Shown here: one piece after another, positions 20,534-31,015 of the stretch | Layout of the letters: the number at the start of each line of letters is the position of its first letter | Position numbering within the stretch: the stretch's first letter is position 1 | NCBI GenBank assembly: GCA_003868215.1 | Contig: QWDQ01000009.1 | Coordinates: forward strand, 434,001-498,000 | Length of the DNA stretch: 64,000 bases | Direction of reading: 5' to 3' | Source of the DNA: Pseudophaeomoniella oleicola | Lineage: Eukaryota > Ascomycota > Eurotiomycetes > Phaeomoniellales > Phaeomoniellaceae | Translations under genes and position numbers: made by a program | The notes under the pieces: generated by a model | What the model was told of the DNA's origin: nothing | What the model saw: the letters and a program-made list of their open reading frames with translations, nothing else | Database searches by the model: none

Positions 20534-23511
20534 ATGAAGACGAAAACTCCAGCCATGGCTTTCCCAGGGCCGCTACCCAGCACGCCTATTTCAGTCCTTC
20601 CAGCCAAAACCTCGCGGGAAGTCCTGGATGTACCTATCATTGATGATCATGAGCCTCTGAAAGACGTGGTGCAAAAAGTCACTGAGTAAGTAGTCGGTCC
20701 TCCAGTCTTCTTGATCTGTCAGCTGAACCTCGACGGGAAAGGTACATTGTGCATGCTGTACCAGACACTGCCGTCACCTATGAACAATTAAGGACCACAA
20801 TTGCTGGTGCGAGCTTAAAACCACTGATCAATTCGCTGATCGACAACGTCCACCATCCTGCCATTGTGGCAGCAATCTTGTGAGCAAAATGGCTGCTCGA
20901 GCGGCTAGTTGCTAACCAGCAACCCAGGATCTCAAAGTGGTTCTTCGTCGCCGTCGACGACGATGATGGCGGCCTCAATGAGAGCAGGGGACTTGCATGT
21001 GAGATCATCGCTTGGCAGTTTTTGACTCAGCTTTCGGAACGAGAATTAGTCAACTTCCTCTTGTTTGAGATACCTGATCCTCTTGCCGACGACAGCATAT
21101 CACGTGATATGGAGAGTGGTCGCGTTGGGCGGTCACATAAACAAGGCAATCGTGACGTTCCCGTAAATGAACGTACTCCCCTCATGACTGAGGAACAGAC
21201 TCCCGCTCCTTTGCCGAGTCCGTTGAGACCGCATAGAAGGAGTCGCTCACAGGTACTATCTGAATCTCAAGAGCTACCCGACCGCAATCCCGCCAGTAGC
21301 GTCGAAGATGATCCAACAGCACTCTTCATTGGTATGAACGCTCTCGAGATTGCGGCTGTCTCGAGTGCGAAGAAGTTCCTCTCCCAAAGAGTTGTACAAA
21401 GGATTGTGGAGAGCATATGGGATGGAAATGTGATCCTCTGGGAGTCAGTGTCTACACACGCAACGAAGAATCCCCAGCTGTATAACCACAGGTGAATGTC
21501 TCTTGTGTCGTTTGAATGCCTATTGCTGAGTGATCACAGGTCAGCAGATCCGTACGCTCGCTTACGAGTCCCCAAATATCAGAAAGCGTTCCAAGCTGCT
21601 TTTTTTATCTCATTTTTAGTCCTTTATTACGCCGTCCTCGTCGAGCGAAATCCCCGCCATATCTCTGCAACCGAGATCCTACTCTATTTCTGGATAGCCT
21701 CATTTGCTTACGACGAATTCGGGGAGGTTATGGACGCTGGCCTATTGTTTTACCAAACCGATTTTTGGAGTCTCTGGGACCTTGCAATAATAGGTATTGG
21801 GGTGGCATTCTTCGTCGCACGTGAGTGGAAGTGATCTCGATCTCCCCAATGTGCTAACGAATGCAGGCGTGATTGGGTTAGCGAAAGATAGTGACCACAT
21901 CATAGATATGTCCTTTGACATACTTTCGCTCGAAGCTCTTGTGCTTGTACCCCGGTAAGTCTTTGGGCCGATCCTAATAATGTCTACAGACCTAATAGTG
22001 TACAAGAATGTTCTCTCTTGGTAGCCTAAATCCCTACTTCGGCAGTCTTGTAAGCAACCAGCTCACCACCTCATCAACGTTTCTAACAGTACCATTCAAG
22101 ATACCAGTATTGAAGGAAATGGTGAGTGGCACACATTTCCGGATGGACCGAGCATCGTTGATAACGGTCTCCGCTAGACGAAGGCGTTCGTTAACTTCTT
22201 GCCTGTGGTTCTCGTACTCTACGTCGGTATGTCATACTTCCTGATCACTACTTGGTGGTGGGCTAAAGTCTTGGAAGGCTTTCTTACGACCTTCACCATG
22301 CTCGCCCGCGATAGGCTGTCACTTGGTGAAATGTCATGGATCTTGGTCAAGGTGTTCTTCGGGTATGTGCCACCTTACGCTGCTAAACGAGAGGAGAAGT
22401 CTAATGAGTATCTTATACCAGATCGAGTTACCTAGGCTTCGATGTAGCCCGAGAAATGTGCGACTGTGCTACTGTGGCATTCAATTCAAACGCTAATTGT
22501 GTCTATAGCTCGGAAATATTTGGGACGCCACTCATGTGAGTCGATGGCCATGCACACGGAGGCCTACAAGCGCCGACGAGACATACCGTCCATGCCTTTG
22601 TGATAGCAAGGGGCATGGTTCTGGTCTATGGAGACATCGACTAACTTCCTGGCGTGGAGTACAGGCTAATATTCATCACAATGACAAACATTCTCCTGAT
22701 CACGTCTCTAATCAGTCTTCTTAGCAATAGCCTAGCCGAGGTGCCTCCTTCTCCAGCGGTGGCTGCATCTATGCAACCGATACATAGCCGCTCGTCTGCC
22801 TTCAGTATCAATAGCTAACAGCGAATCCACAGGTAATGGCGCATGCTCGCGAGGAATATCTTTTCCAGTAAGCCTTTTTGGGTGCTCCGCCATGATAAGC
22901 GGCACATCTAATGCTTTCACAGATACTCGATCTATGTGCTGGAGAGCAGCACCTCCCGTCGTTTGACATACTTTATGCCACCGTTGGTAAGGCAATCTCT
23001 GGATTCATTCTTCAGAGGAGGATTCCTTCAGTGTCATGTCCCCGTTTGTACTAACGTGCCGAAGAACCTCATTCCACTAGTTTTCGCACGTCCTCTGCGG
23101 CCATTCGTACCCGCGGAGACCATGCGGCGCATACGAATTTTGGTTCTAAAGGTTACCCACCTACCGTTCGTAGGGATTATCTGCGCGTACGAGTCGAGTC
23201 GGCAGCTTGTCTCACGCCGGGTTCATTCTCCACCAGCGTCCACAATTCCATTCTCCCCTACGCGGCCCATCTCGGCTAATAGACTTAGCCTCGTTCGCGA
23301 TGTCTCGATTCGCGCGCCAGCGTCTAATTCTGCATCCTCAGTGGTCCCTACTACACCCACGAGAGAGTCACGCCCTAAGATCAGCGAAGACATGCAGGCA
23401 GTTACTCCGACCGGGGCCCTCGATATTGCGGAATTAATACATATGGTTCAACGGTTGAATTCACAAGTTGAGGATTTGACGTCCATCATAGCCGGTCAAA
23501 AAAAAGACTGA
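20534..23511 (+). CDS. YVC1: Vacuolar TRP-type cation channel YVC1
   Basis: Fifteen exons reconstructed: 20534-20685, 20742-20879, 20928-21491, 21540-21820, 21867-21954, 22007-22049, 22101-22121, 22178-22226, 22278-22362, 22422-22457, 22509-22535, 22665-22740, 22833-22867, 22923-22986 and 23065-23511, total 701 aa, all phases consistent. The N-terminal soluble part has DDHEPLKDVVQKVTE and TAVTYEQLRTTIAG. The membrane part has KYQKAFQAAFFISFLVLYYAV, FWIASFAYDEFGE, FSLGSLNPYFGSL, the pore-side FFGSSYLGFDVARE and MTNILLITSLISLLSNS. The end is a coiled-coil helix (MVQRLNSQVEDLTSIIAG). This is the fungal YVC1 family, a vacuolar Ca2+-release channel gated by stretch, Ca2+ and PI(3,5)P2. Exon 7 has only 21 nt and exon 11 only 27 nt. 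Start codon 20534 has a second in-frame ATG seven codons later. Confidence 0.92.
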
Positions 23512-24223
23512 GCGCAGAAATGGCCTGCTGAGATGCGACCGCGATTGCACATGGGCGTCTAAATAACACTTTCCGGCTAGTTTTCTGAGCTGTTCCTTTT
23601 GGCCCCCACCAGGCAGACTGCACGAGAGCATACCCGTCTGCCTTTGGGAACGTTACACTAGAGAGAGTATCACATCGTTGCCGCGATACCCACTGTACTA
23701 GAGCACGACCGAACATCACTAGACACAAGAGAGCAGGCACCGTCAAGGGGATGGATTGCAACAAGCGCAGTCTTGCATGGGTCTCATTGGCTTGTTAGAC
23801 CACATAGGACATTGTAGTCTTATAGAAATGCAAAATTCATTAGGCAAGCATACTGATTCCATAGATGCCTGGTGTGTGAAAGAGTGAGGCACTGCGAACA
23901 TTGAGCCATCCCGGATCAGCCATCCTGGATCGGCCCTCCCTCCCGTCCATTTGCGGCACAGTCATTTCGGACCATTGACTGATGTGCCTCGTGACGAAGG
24001 TATCTGCTAGCATCATTCTTCTCTGAGTGATCAGAGATACTGAATGATATCCGAGTGAAAATCAAGCCGGGTTTGCCCAATGCCGGATTCAAGCCAATAG
24101 ATAAGGGCAGTGCTCTGTCACAATGATCGCTCCATTCCATTTTCTTTCATTCACATTCCCATGCTCTCTTGATCAAGTTTCCCTTACCGAGCTTCTTTCT
24201 GAAGGTTGAAAGCACTCCTAGAC
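23512..24223. other. Intergenic region between YVC1 and the C2H2 gene
   Basis: About 700 bases. It contains the YVC1 3' flank and a CT-rich leader (24140-24223) before the zinc-finger gene. No gene seen. Confidence 0.45.
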
Positions 24224-25085
24224 ATGGATCGTCGTAACATTCTCAACAACCATCAGGAGAATGACCGACGACAACAGCCCGACGGTGACAACACCAACCC
24301 TCCGCCCCCTCAGTGGTCTTCACCTCCGCCTTTGCGCGACGGGTATGGTGCACCTCGGTCGAATTATGGATCAATCACGGGTCTTCGCCCGGGTAATCCA
24401 TATCAAATGCAACCGGCACCCTACCTCCCAAACATGCCCGGCCAACCTTCGTATAGCATGCCAACTGGAGTATCGACGTCGACAGCATACCCCTCAACCC
24501 CCCCAGCACCTTCGCACGCTCCAAGTATGGAGTACTTTGGCGGCGTTCCACCATGGCCGACCGTATCGGGGCCAAACAACTGGAACGCCCCAGTCGTACA
24601 GGGAACTGCCGTGACATCTCAAACCGGTCAGACAATTGCCGCTTCTGCACCGTCATCCGCACCTGTGATCACTGCCAATCGCAGAGCAAATCCTGTCCAA
24701 GTTCATCGCTGCAACGAATGCGGCATGGAGTACACGAGGCATGCGAATCTAAAGACCCACCAAGAAACGCATAGACCGGATCGTCCGAGATTTCCTTGTA
24801 CGGTTCATGGTTGTGGTAGAGACTACAACAGGCAGCAAGACCTGGTAAGGCACAGGGACACAGTAAGAATACACCCGCAGGGCAGGTAGATGAAATCGAA
24901 AGCTAAATTCCTCTTACAGGAACACGCAGGTGTCAGGTACACGTGTGACAGATGTAACAGGCCTTTAAGGAGAAGAGACTCACTGCAACGGTACCGATCC
25001 AATGTATTAGGATATCAAGTGAGAGTTTGCTGACCATCTGAATAGACACCAGAGAAGTGCTTCATGCCATGGGAATCGCCGTTGA
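24224..25085 (+). CDS. C2H2 zinc-finger protein, three fingers
   Basis: Three exons, 24224-24862, 24920-24990 and 25046-25085, give 249 aa. The first 155 residues are Pro/Gln/Asn-rich and disordered. Finger 1 is C163, C166, H179, H183. Finger 2 is C192, C197, H210, H215; its last histidine is supplied only after the first intron (24863-24919, GTAAGA..TTACAG), which supports that splice. Finger 3 is C222, C225, H238 after the second intron (24991-25045, GTACCG..GAATAG), with a final ligand that is unclear because the protein ends 11 residues later with a cysteine and a histidine. Reading through either intron gives stop codons. The protein is probably a nuclear DNA-binding regulator; the target is unknown. 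Confidence 0.75.
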
Positions 25086-26697
25086 ACCATTCTGGTGGCA
25101 TCCTATATGCTCCTTGGTTGCCTACCGATCTGCTTGGCACACTCCCAAGAGAACATCGGTCTCTGAAAGAGAATGCGAACATTATGGACGCATCACACGC
25201 AACAAGTTCAAGCATCTTGTGCCACCATATGTTGTCAGGAGGCTCGGGGAAGACGGCGGGGACACCCTCTTTTATGGTTCGAGATTTTCCTAATTTTATC
25301 GTTCTTTTTGGACGCCGCCTCATAAGCGCCGCCAGTCATCTATATCCCTGTGAAGGGAATCCCTCGCGGGCGGCTATCTGGATCGTCAATCAAGGGTGGC
25401 AGCGCTATTGGAATCTGATAGCGGCAATCGTTTGCTTTCGGCACATTTCTTCCCTCGCTCTTTCGTTCAACGTCGAATAACATTAAGCCACTGTATTTAG
25501 CATGTTACATTCTTTAGGTGCGAATTACTCCATGCTTACGGAAATTGTTGCTTGCTTCAGTCCCTACAGTCGGTGACATTGTGATGCTACGATCTCGGGA
25601 GCGGCACAAAGTGAACATGCTAAGCGCCGTACTTCTGCTTGACGCTTGTCATGATCATGGGGCCGCTCTACGCTGCCCATATTTCCCATATTTCAACGTC
25701 TTCCTTCATGTCCCTCGGTCAAACCATCTCATCCCAAGAGGAACAAAGGTAGAGATTCCGAAAAGGTATACGAGTTCTTACGAGCTGGGCCTGTAATCAG
25801 CCTCCGGCCTGCTGCAATGGCAAAGGTGACGGATACAAGGTCACTCTGTTTCTAGCATCAGCATATGCTCAATTGCCGTCACTCGCATCTCGAACACCAT
25901 CGGGATAAGCAGTAAGTGCTCATTTCCTTCCGTGGCACTCTTCCGACGACCTCGATTCGAGAGACCTGACCACGAGGAGATCAATCCCGCCTGATCCTTT
26001 GCAAATTCGCAGCTTTGATCTTAGTGAGAGCATCTCTGTTCAACATCTATCTAGAGCCTCCTTGTTCTTTGAACAATTTCCAGGCTGTCAGGGATGTCTC
26101 CAGCAATAGGATTCTGCCAATGGACTTGACTCGGTATAACCAAGTTTTCAATGAGGTGTTTCGTGTGCTCCTACATCTGCTTGGGCAGTAGTCAGCACTG
26201 CCGTTGAACATGTGCCCAATAACTTCCGGCTTCAGAGCGACCAATGGTAGGCGACTCGTTAACTTCACTTTGACGTATTCACCAAGATCGGAACAAGGGT
26301 GTATGAAGAGAATGGCTGGTGAAGGTTAAGTACGGAATATCAGAGTGAAGCATCACCAGGTATTGCTATGGCTGAGACTGTCTTTCCAATTCACTTGCTC
26401 CCTTCGAGTTTCGATCAAATTGTTGCTTATTTCGCGATATGTACTGAACTCATTCATGCGAGAGTATCAATTTTGACTTGCCACCACGAGCTCTCATTTC
26501 CTCCTAGCTGCCCATTTCATGTCGTCTTCGATATCAGCCAACGCTATCTACATCATTTCTCTCTTGACCATAATTGCTCAAAGGCCAAAATCAGTCTCTA
26601 CGCTGAGGTTCCTTGTTGAATAGCACACGGCGAGACTGACCACCATCCCCAAACCGCAACTCCATTCGCAGTGAGACTCTCAAGCAGTATTCGTCGC
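25086..26697. other. Gene-poor stretch
   Basis: 1.6 kb without a recognisable gene. Open frames of 80-140 codons at 25064-25480 and 26368-26619 have no family signature or splice partners that I can see. Confidence 0.4.
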
Positions 26698-27657
26698 ATG
26701 GCAGCGACCTCAGAACGAGGACCTAGGTTTTGTATCTGCACACAGCGTGAAACGATGCAGGTTCTTCAGCCAACATGCTCTCCTACACTTACCTTCCGAT
26801 CTCACCGTCGATCGCGAATGATCTTTGCGTCGTCCTCAACCTCACAGCAGATCCAGAACATTACCACTTACGAGTCAGACGATCAGCAAATTGTACTCGT
26901 CAGCCATCGGGGAGGACCACTCAACGACCAAATCATAATCTCGCCTCTGCCATCGCCAGAGGAAGGCCAAGAAGAGATTCTCATGAGGCCCGTTCCGGCT
27001 TCAGCCTCGCTGGTCGCTCCAGAACGACCATGTCTTCGTCGCTCGAACCTTGCAGACCGCAATCCATTAACACCTGTAACGACGCAAACGTCTTGTGACA
27101 CTCGCCATGTCACATTCGTACTTCCAGAATGTCACCGCGAGGAACATGATGGACCATGTCCAAGACTATCCTCCTGGAGAGACCAGCTCGAAGAGGCTTT
27201 AAAGCGATGCCGACTTCAATCTCCCAACAAGCCAGAGGGTGTGGAAAATGTCGACGCAGAGATCGATGATCCACAAGGCGAAATCCAGCATGATGGTCTC
27301 GAAGAAAGCGTGTCAACAAAAGGATGTCAAGCACAGAATCAGCAAGACGACCTCGAACAAAGCATTCAAACGAAACAACCTCGAGCACAAAATCAGCAAG
27401 ACCAGCACAGCTGCAACCTTGATATCGACCACAACAATAAACCAGGTGACATCGATGAACCCTCAGCACGCCTCGCACCTACCTCGAGCTCTAGTCCACC
27501 AACCACCTCAACAGAACCTGAGTGGTGGGAACTCGAACCCGATCCTGCCGATGACGAAGCCACCTTTCACCAAGACGATGACGACGACAACGACGACGAC
27601 AGTAACGATAGTGACACCGACAGCGACAGCGATAGCGATGATGCCGTCTCCCCATGA
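26698..27657 (+). CDS. Hypothetical acidic protein
   Basis: An intron-free frame of 319 aa from the first ATG at 26698. I do not recognise a family. Residues of about 60-180 look ordered (QIVLVSHRGGPLNDQIIISPLPS, HVTFVLPECHREEHDGPCPRLSSW). A Gln/Asp-rich segment with two imperfect copies of AQNQQD(D/Q) follows, then a Ser/Pro stretch, a WWELEPDPADDEA motif and a C-terminal run of Asp, Asn and Ser (nearly 40 residues). Long acidic tails of this kind are often seen in nuclear or chaperone-like proteins, but no function is claimed. The gene could be lineage-specific; codon-phase regularity over 960 bases and a sensible composition are the main support. Confidence 0.55.
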   Translation: MAATSERGPRFCICTQRETMQVLQPTCSPTLTFRSHRRSRMIFASSSTSQQIQNITTYESDDQQIVLVSHRGGPLNDQIIISPLPSPEEGQEEILMRPVPASASLVAPERPCLRRSNLADRNPLTPVTTQTSCDTRHVTFVLPECHREEHDGPCPRLSSWRDQLEEALKRCRLQSPNKPEGVENVDAEIDDPQGEIQHDGLEESVSTKGCQAQNQQDDLEQSIQTKQPRAQNQQDQHSCNLDIDHNNKPGDIDEPSARLAPTSSSSPPTTSTEPEWWELEPDPADDEATFHQDDDDDNDDDSNDSDTDSDSDSDDAVSP

Positions 27658-27792
27658 ACCATCAACCAACAAAAGACCAAATCGAAAGTCCCACACATTA
27701 TCCTTCCATCGACATCCCAAGTCGATTCTCAACCGGAAAACACACAACCCCTTCAAAGAACTACCTTACATACACCATTTGAAGATCTCTTA

Positions 27793-27813
27793 TCTCTCTC
27801 TCTCTCTCTCTCT
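27793..27813. repeat. (TC)n microsatellite
   Basis: About ten uninterrupted TC units just after the stop of the acidic protein gene. Confidence 0.85.
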
Positions 27814-27964
27814 GCATCTCTGTCTGACAATAATCATAATCATAATAATCACAAAAAAGCGATAAAACCGCACATCAGAAATCAAGTCGGTTCTAATGTG
27901 TTGCTTTGCTTTTCAGAGGAGTACCATAGTTACATGGGAGTGGGTAATGGAGGTACGTACGTGG

Positions 27965-27971
<7 letters not shown>

Positions 27972-27997
<26 letters not shown>
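27972..27997. repeat. (GA)n microsatellite
   Basis: About thirteen AG/GA units, complementary to the TC run 160 bases upstream. Confidence 0.85.
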
Positions 27998-28213
27998 TAG
28001 GAAATGATGGGTTGGCGTGGCATAGCGTTTTAGAGCGAGCGGGGGGTTATGTACCCTCGCTATGACAGATGACAGGGAAGAAGACACAAAGGTCGATCTG
28101 GGTACATGGAGGGAAGGATAGATGATATGTTCGTTTCTGCTTAATTTTCGGTGAAAAATGGGGGTGGTGGGGATAGGACTTGCTTGCTTGGTAGCTGAGC
28201 TATGATGCTTACT

Positions 28214-28223
28214 TACCTAGGTA
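28214..28223. repeat. TACCTAGGTA palindrome
   Basis: A perfect 10-bp palindrome. Identical copies occur at 43252-43261 and 55717-55726, all intergenic. Confidence 0.8.
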
Positions 28224-28263
28224 CGTACAATGAAACCTTGCCCCTTCACTCTATCTTTCAACC

Positions 28264-29802
28264 TCAGCTCCAATTGTTATCCAACACCTCCCAAGAATCC
28301 AACCCAGGTCCCTTGACCATCTTGCCCGCCTTCCACACGTACTTGACGTCCCTCGGGCGCGCCAGCACGCCGATGTCCTCCAACGGATTAGTCTCGAGAC
28401 CCAGGAAATCGGCGTCGTAACCGAGTCGGATCTGGCCGCTGAGGGGGGCCTGCTCGTCACCGAGGGACAACGGGCCATTCGCGGTGGCGGCTTCGATGGC
28501 TTGTAACGGGGTCATGCCCGCTTCTCGCACGGCGTAAACGACTTCTCGGCCATTGAGGCCGGGACCGAGGTCGGTGTTGGGGCCGCCGAAGAGGTCGGAA
28601 CCGAGGGCGCATTTGACGCCGGATTGGACAGCGGCGCGGTAGGCGGATTTATGGGCCGCGGCGAGTTTGGAGGCTTTCTCGTACATGTGGGGTGGATAGC
28701 TGTCCGGGTGGTCGATGATGCTCTGGATCGGCGAGATGGTCGCGACGAGCATCACGGATTTCTCTTTCATGATCTCGATCACTTCGCTGTCAATGTAGGA
28801 GCCGTGTTCGATCACCTTGAAGCCAGCTCGGACGGCTGCTAGGATTCCCGCTTTGCCAATTGCATGGGCGGCGCAGACTAGGCCCATGCGCGAGGCTTCA
28901 GAGACTATGGTTGAGAGTTCTTCGTCTGTGAATTGCTGGTATTTGGGGTTGTCATTCAGGGACGCGACGCCGCCGCTGGTAAGCACCTTGATGATACGGG
29001 CTCCGCGGCGGAGGTTCATACGCACCGCTTTACGGCATTCTTCTATACCATCAGCTATGATACAGGGGGAGGTTGTATCAGTTCCTGGTGCGGAGACGGA
29101 TACCTTTTGCCAAACGCTTCCGTATGGAAGTTCGGCGATGTCGCCATGACCTGCGGTCATACTTATGAATGACCCAGCACCGTACAAGGTAGGGCCTAAA
29201 ATCGAGCCTTCGTCGATGACTCTCTGGAGTTCTGGAGCGTAGCCACCCAGATCAATACAGGAAGTGTACCCAGCGTACAGAACGTCGTGTAGACCTCTGA
29301 CATTCCGGGCACCGGCTTCTGCAGGGTTTGTGAAGACTAGGTTCACGGCGTTGATAGGTTTATTCGGCGATGTACCCACAAAATGGGCATGACATTCCCA
29401 TAGACCTGGCATCAAGACGGGGACTTTCTTCGGCACCGTGTTGGTGTATTTCGACGGAACGGATCCGGAGCTGCCGATGAAGGTAATCTTGCCTCCCTCC
29501 GAAATCACAACCTGGTCGTACATGGGCTGCCCCTTGCCAGGAATGAGGAGGTCTGCGTGTATAGAAGTGACCCCCTTGCCAGCGAACCGAGTTGGATATG
29601 CTTCATTAATTGAACTTCCATGTAGACCATGCCGGATGCTATCGCGTTTGGTTACAGGCTCATTTCGACGGGAAGATACCACCCGGTCTTGGATCGCTGC
29701 ATAGTCCTTCCAATTGTCAACCTTGATGGTGGAAGCATCTGTTGAACCTGCAGGGCGAGAGACGATCTCCCAACTATCGCCGGCCAATTTTTGGTTCGTC
29801 AT
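28264..29802 (-). CDS. Amidohydrolase, ochratoxinase/prolidase-like
   Basis: An intron-free gene of 512 aa of the metal-dependent amidohydrolase superfamily. Candidate binuclear metal ligands are all present in order: H138 and H140 (ECHAHF), K272 (RIIKVLTSGG, the lysine that is carboxylated in relatives), H313 (CAAHAIG), H333 (IEHGSY) and D403 (GSDLFGG). The two-part beta-sandwich flank (ADLLIPGKG..GGKITFIG at the N-side; GYDADFLGLETNPLEDI at the C-side) is typical of imidazolonepropionase-like and Xaa-Pro dipeptidase-like members. Among fungal proteins the nearest I know is the Aspergillus niger ochratoxinase group, which cleaves an amide in ochratoxin A. The true substrate here is not determined by sequence. 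The first 60 residues are a polar extension without a signal peptide, so a cytosolic enzyme is likely. Confidence 0.88.
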   Translation of the reverse strand: MTNQKLAGDSWEIVSRPAGSTDASTIKVDNWKDYAAIQDRVVSSRRNEPVTKRDSIRHGLHGSSINEAYPTRFAGKGVTSIHADLLIPGKGQPMYDQVVISEGGKITFIGSSGSVPSKYTNTVPKKVPVLMPGLWECHAHFVGTSPNKPINAVNLVFTNPAEAGARNVRGLHDVLYAGYTSCIDLGGYAPELQRVIDEGSILGPTLYGAGSFISMTAGHGDIAELPYGSVWQKVSVSAPGTDTTSPCIIADGIEECRKAVRMNLRRGARIIKVLTSGGVASLNDNPKYQQFTDEELSTIVSEASRMGLVCAAHAIGKAGILAAVRAGFKVIEHGSYIDSEVIEIMKEKSVMLVATISPIQSIIDHPDSYPPHMYEKASKLAAAHKSAYRAAVQSGVKCALGSDLFGGPNTDLGPGLNGREVVYAVREAGMTPLQAIEAATANGPLSLGDEQAPLSGQIRLGYDADFLGLETNPLEDIGVLARPRDVKYVWKAGKMVKGPGLDSWEVLDNNWS

Positions 29803-30318
29803 GTCGGCAGCTACGTAGGTCCAGAGTGCGTCACTTCGTCTTCGCAGGAGTCCAACTACTGCTCAGCTTTCAAGTGAAATTGTAAGACGAGAGTATAGCC
29901 CATGGGTCAAGATTTCACGATAGCACTGGGGTAGTAAACATGATAGTTACGTGGCGAGCTGCGGATCACCCATTTTCCAAACAGGAAGCTGGATAATCAT
30001 TCCTTGGCGTACCTGGACACATATTGAGAACGTAGAGTAATTAATCCCAGTGAGAATCAGATAGTTACTTGACACCACAGTAGGACAGCATCTCTACGTA
30101 TATGCATCCCTTTCCCTGATCTGATGACGGTTCTTCATCGAGGAGTGAGACTGCATCCAGCATAATCGTGTGCTTTGTCACCAACGTCATTGTAATGTCG
30201 CTGTTGGTACTATTTATGTATGAAGGACGAACACGGTGATGAATCCCTCCGTTTCTTCGTTTGTTCTCCTCTGATGACAAACGGTGATCGGTATTTGCAT
30301 TCGCCGTGTGCCCGTTGG

Positions 30319-30353
30319 GAGCCTGGAGTCTGAAGCCTGGAGCCTGGATGCTT
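30319..30353. repeat. Degenerate heptamer tandem repeat (GAGCCTG) x5
   Basis: Consecutive 7-mers GAGCCTG, GAGTCTG, AAGCCTG, GAGCCTG, GATGCTT. Confidence 0.8.
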
Positions 30354-30453
30354 AGCCTTAGCTGACGAGTGGGTATAACTAAAGGGAACCCGTAGTTAAC
30401 GTTAAATTAGTTAAGGAGAGCGACCGTTATCCCCCTTTCGCATAGTAACGTAA

Positions 30454-30465
30454 TACTACGTAGTA
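30454..30465. repeat. TACTACGTAGTA palindrome
   Basis: A perfect 12-bp palindrome in intergenic DNA, one of four copies in the window. Confidence 0.9.
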
Positions 30466-31015
30466 GTAAATTTAGTTGGAAGGGCGTGTTGCTTATCTCG
30501 AATAACCAGTGGAGATTAGATCTGGCGAGCTGGGCCCGTCGTCTTCTCCACTTGGGGAATCGGAGGATCGCACTTCGGTCTATCGCAAGTCCCGAAGCAT
30601 CGCAATGTTGACTTAACACCGGCAGGCTTCATATGATTCTTGTGCCTTCAAGGGCGAGTCGCTGCCTCATACAACATGTACATTGCTAATGGTATTTTCC
30701 CTTGTCCTAGATCCATTAACTTAGCTCCGTTTAGAGAGAACTTATCGCCGGTCTGTCAAGGTACATGGGTACTTATATCAGGAACCTCTGCTGTCCTTGT
30801 CCTTGTCTTTGTCTATGTCTGAATCCATTGTTTGTTCATCTCTATCTCATACTGCTGCTGTGGTGAACCTCTCAACAGTAGATTCGCAGCATATGTTTCG
30901 ACACTCAGTCTAGCAACTTCAATCATAACTCTCGCCTTCTCAACCATCTCTTTTCTTTCGTCTGGATAAACAATACTGCAGCCTTCAGTCAGCCCAAGTA
31001 GCTGAGCCCTTTGAG

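Larger units (their letters stand above)
27658..28263. other. Convergent intergenic region with CT and GA microsatellites
   Basis: About 600 bases between the acidic protein gene and the amidohydrolase gene, with a (TC)n run on the + strand near 27793-27813 and a (GA)n run at 27972-27997. A TACCTAGGTA palindrome lies at 28214-28223. Confidence 0.6.
29803..31015. promoter_or_regulatory. Divergent region between amidohydrolase and DUF3112 genes
   Basis: 1.2 kb. It contains a degenerate heptamer array (30319-30353) and a TACTACGTAGTA palindrome. It should include both promoters. The stretch from 30830 to 31015 is T/C-rich, as expected of a leader. No gene seen. Confidence 0.5.

Noticed and set aside
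22199-22435. Reading YVC1 straight through 22227-22277 without splicing
   Set aside because: It is open in frame, but family comparison places VLYVG directly before FLTTF, and GTATGT..GGAAG splice ends fit; kept only as a retention candidate.
26368-26619. 83-codon + frame just before the acidic protein gene
   Set aside because: Short, no motif, no splice link to the downstream frame; could be an upstream frame but cannot be supported.
27239-27865. 208-codon + frame overlapping the acidic protein
   Set aside because: Thr/Lys-rich shadow of the Asp/Gln-rich coding frame that runs into the TC microsatellite.
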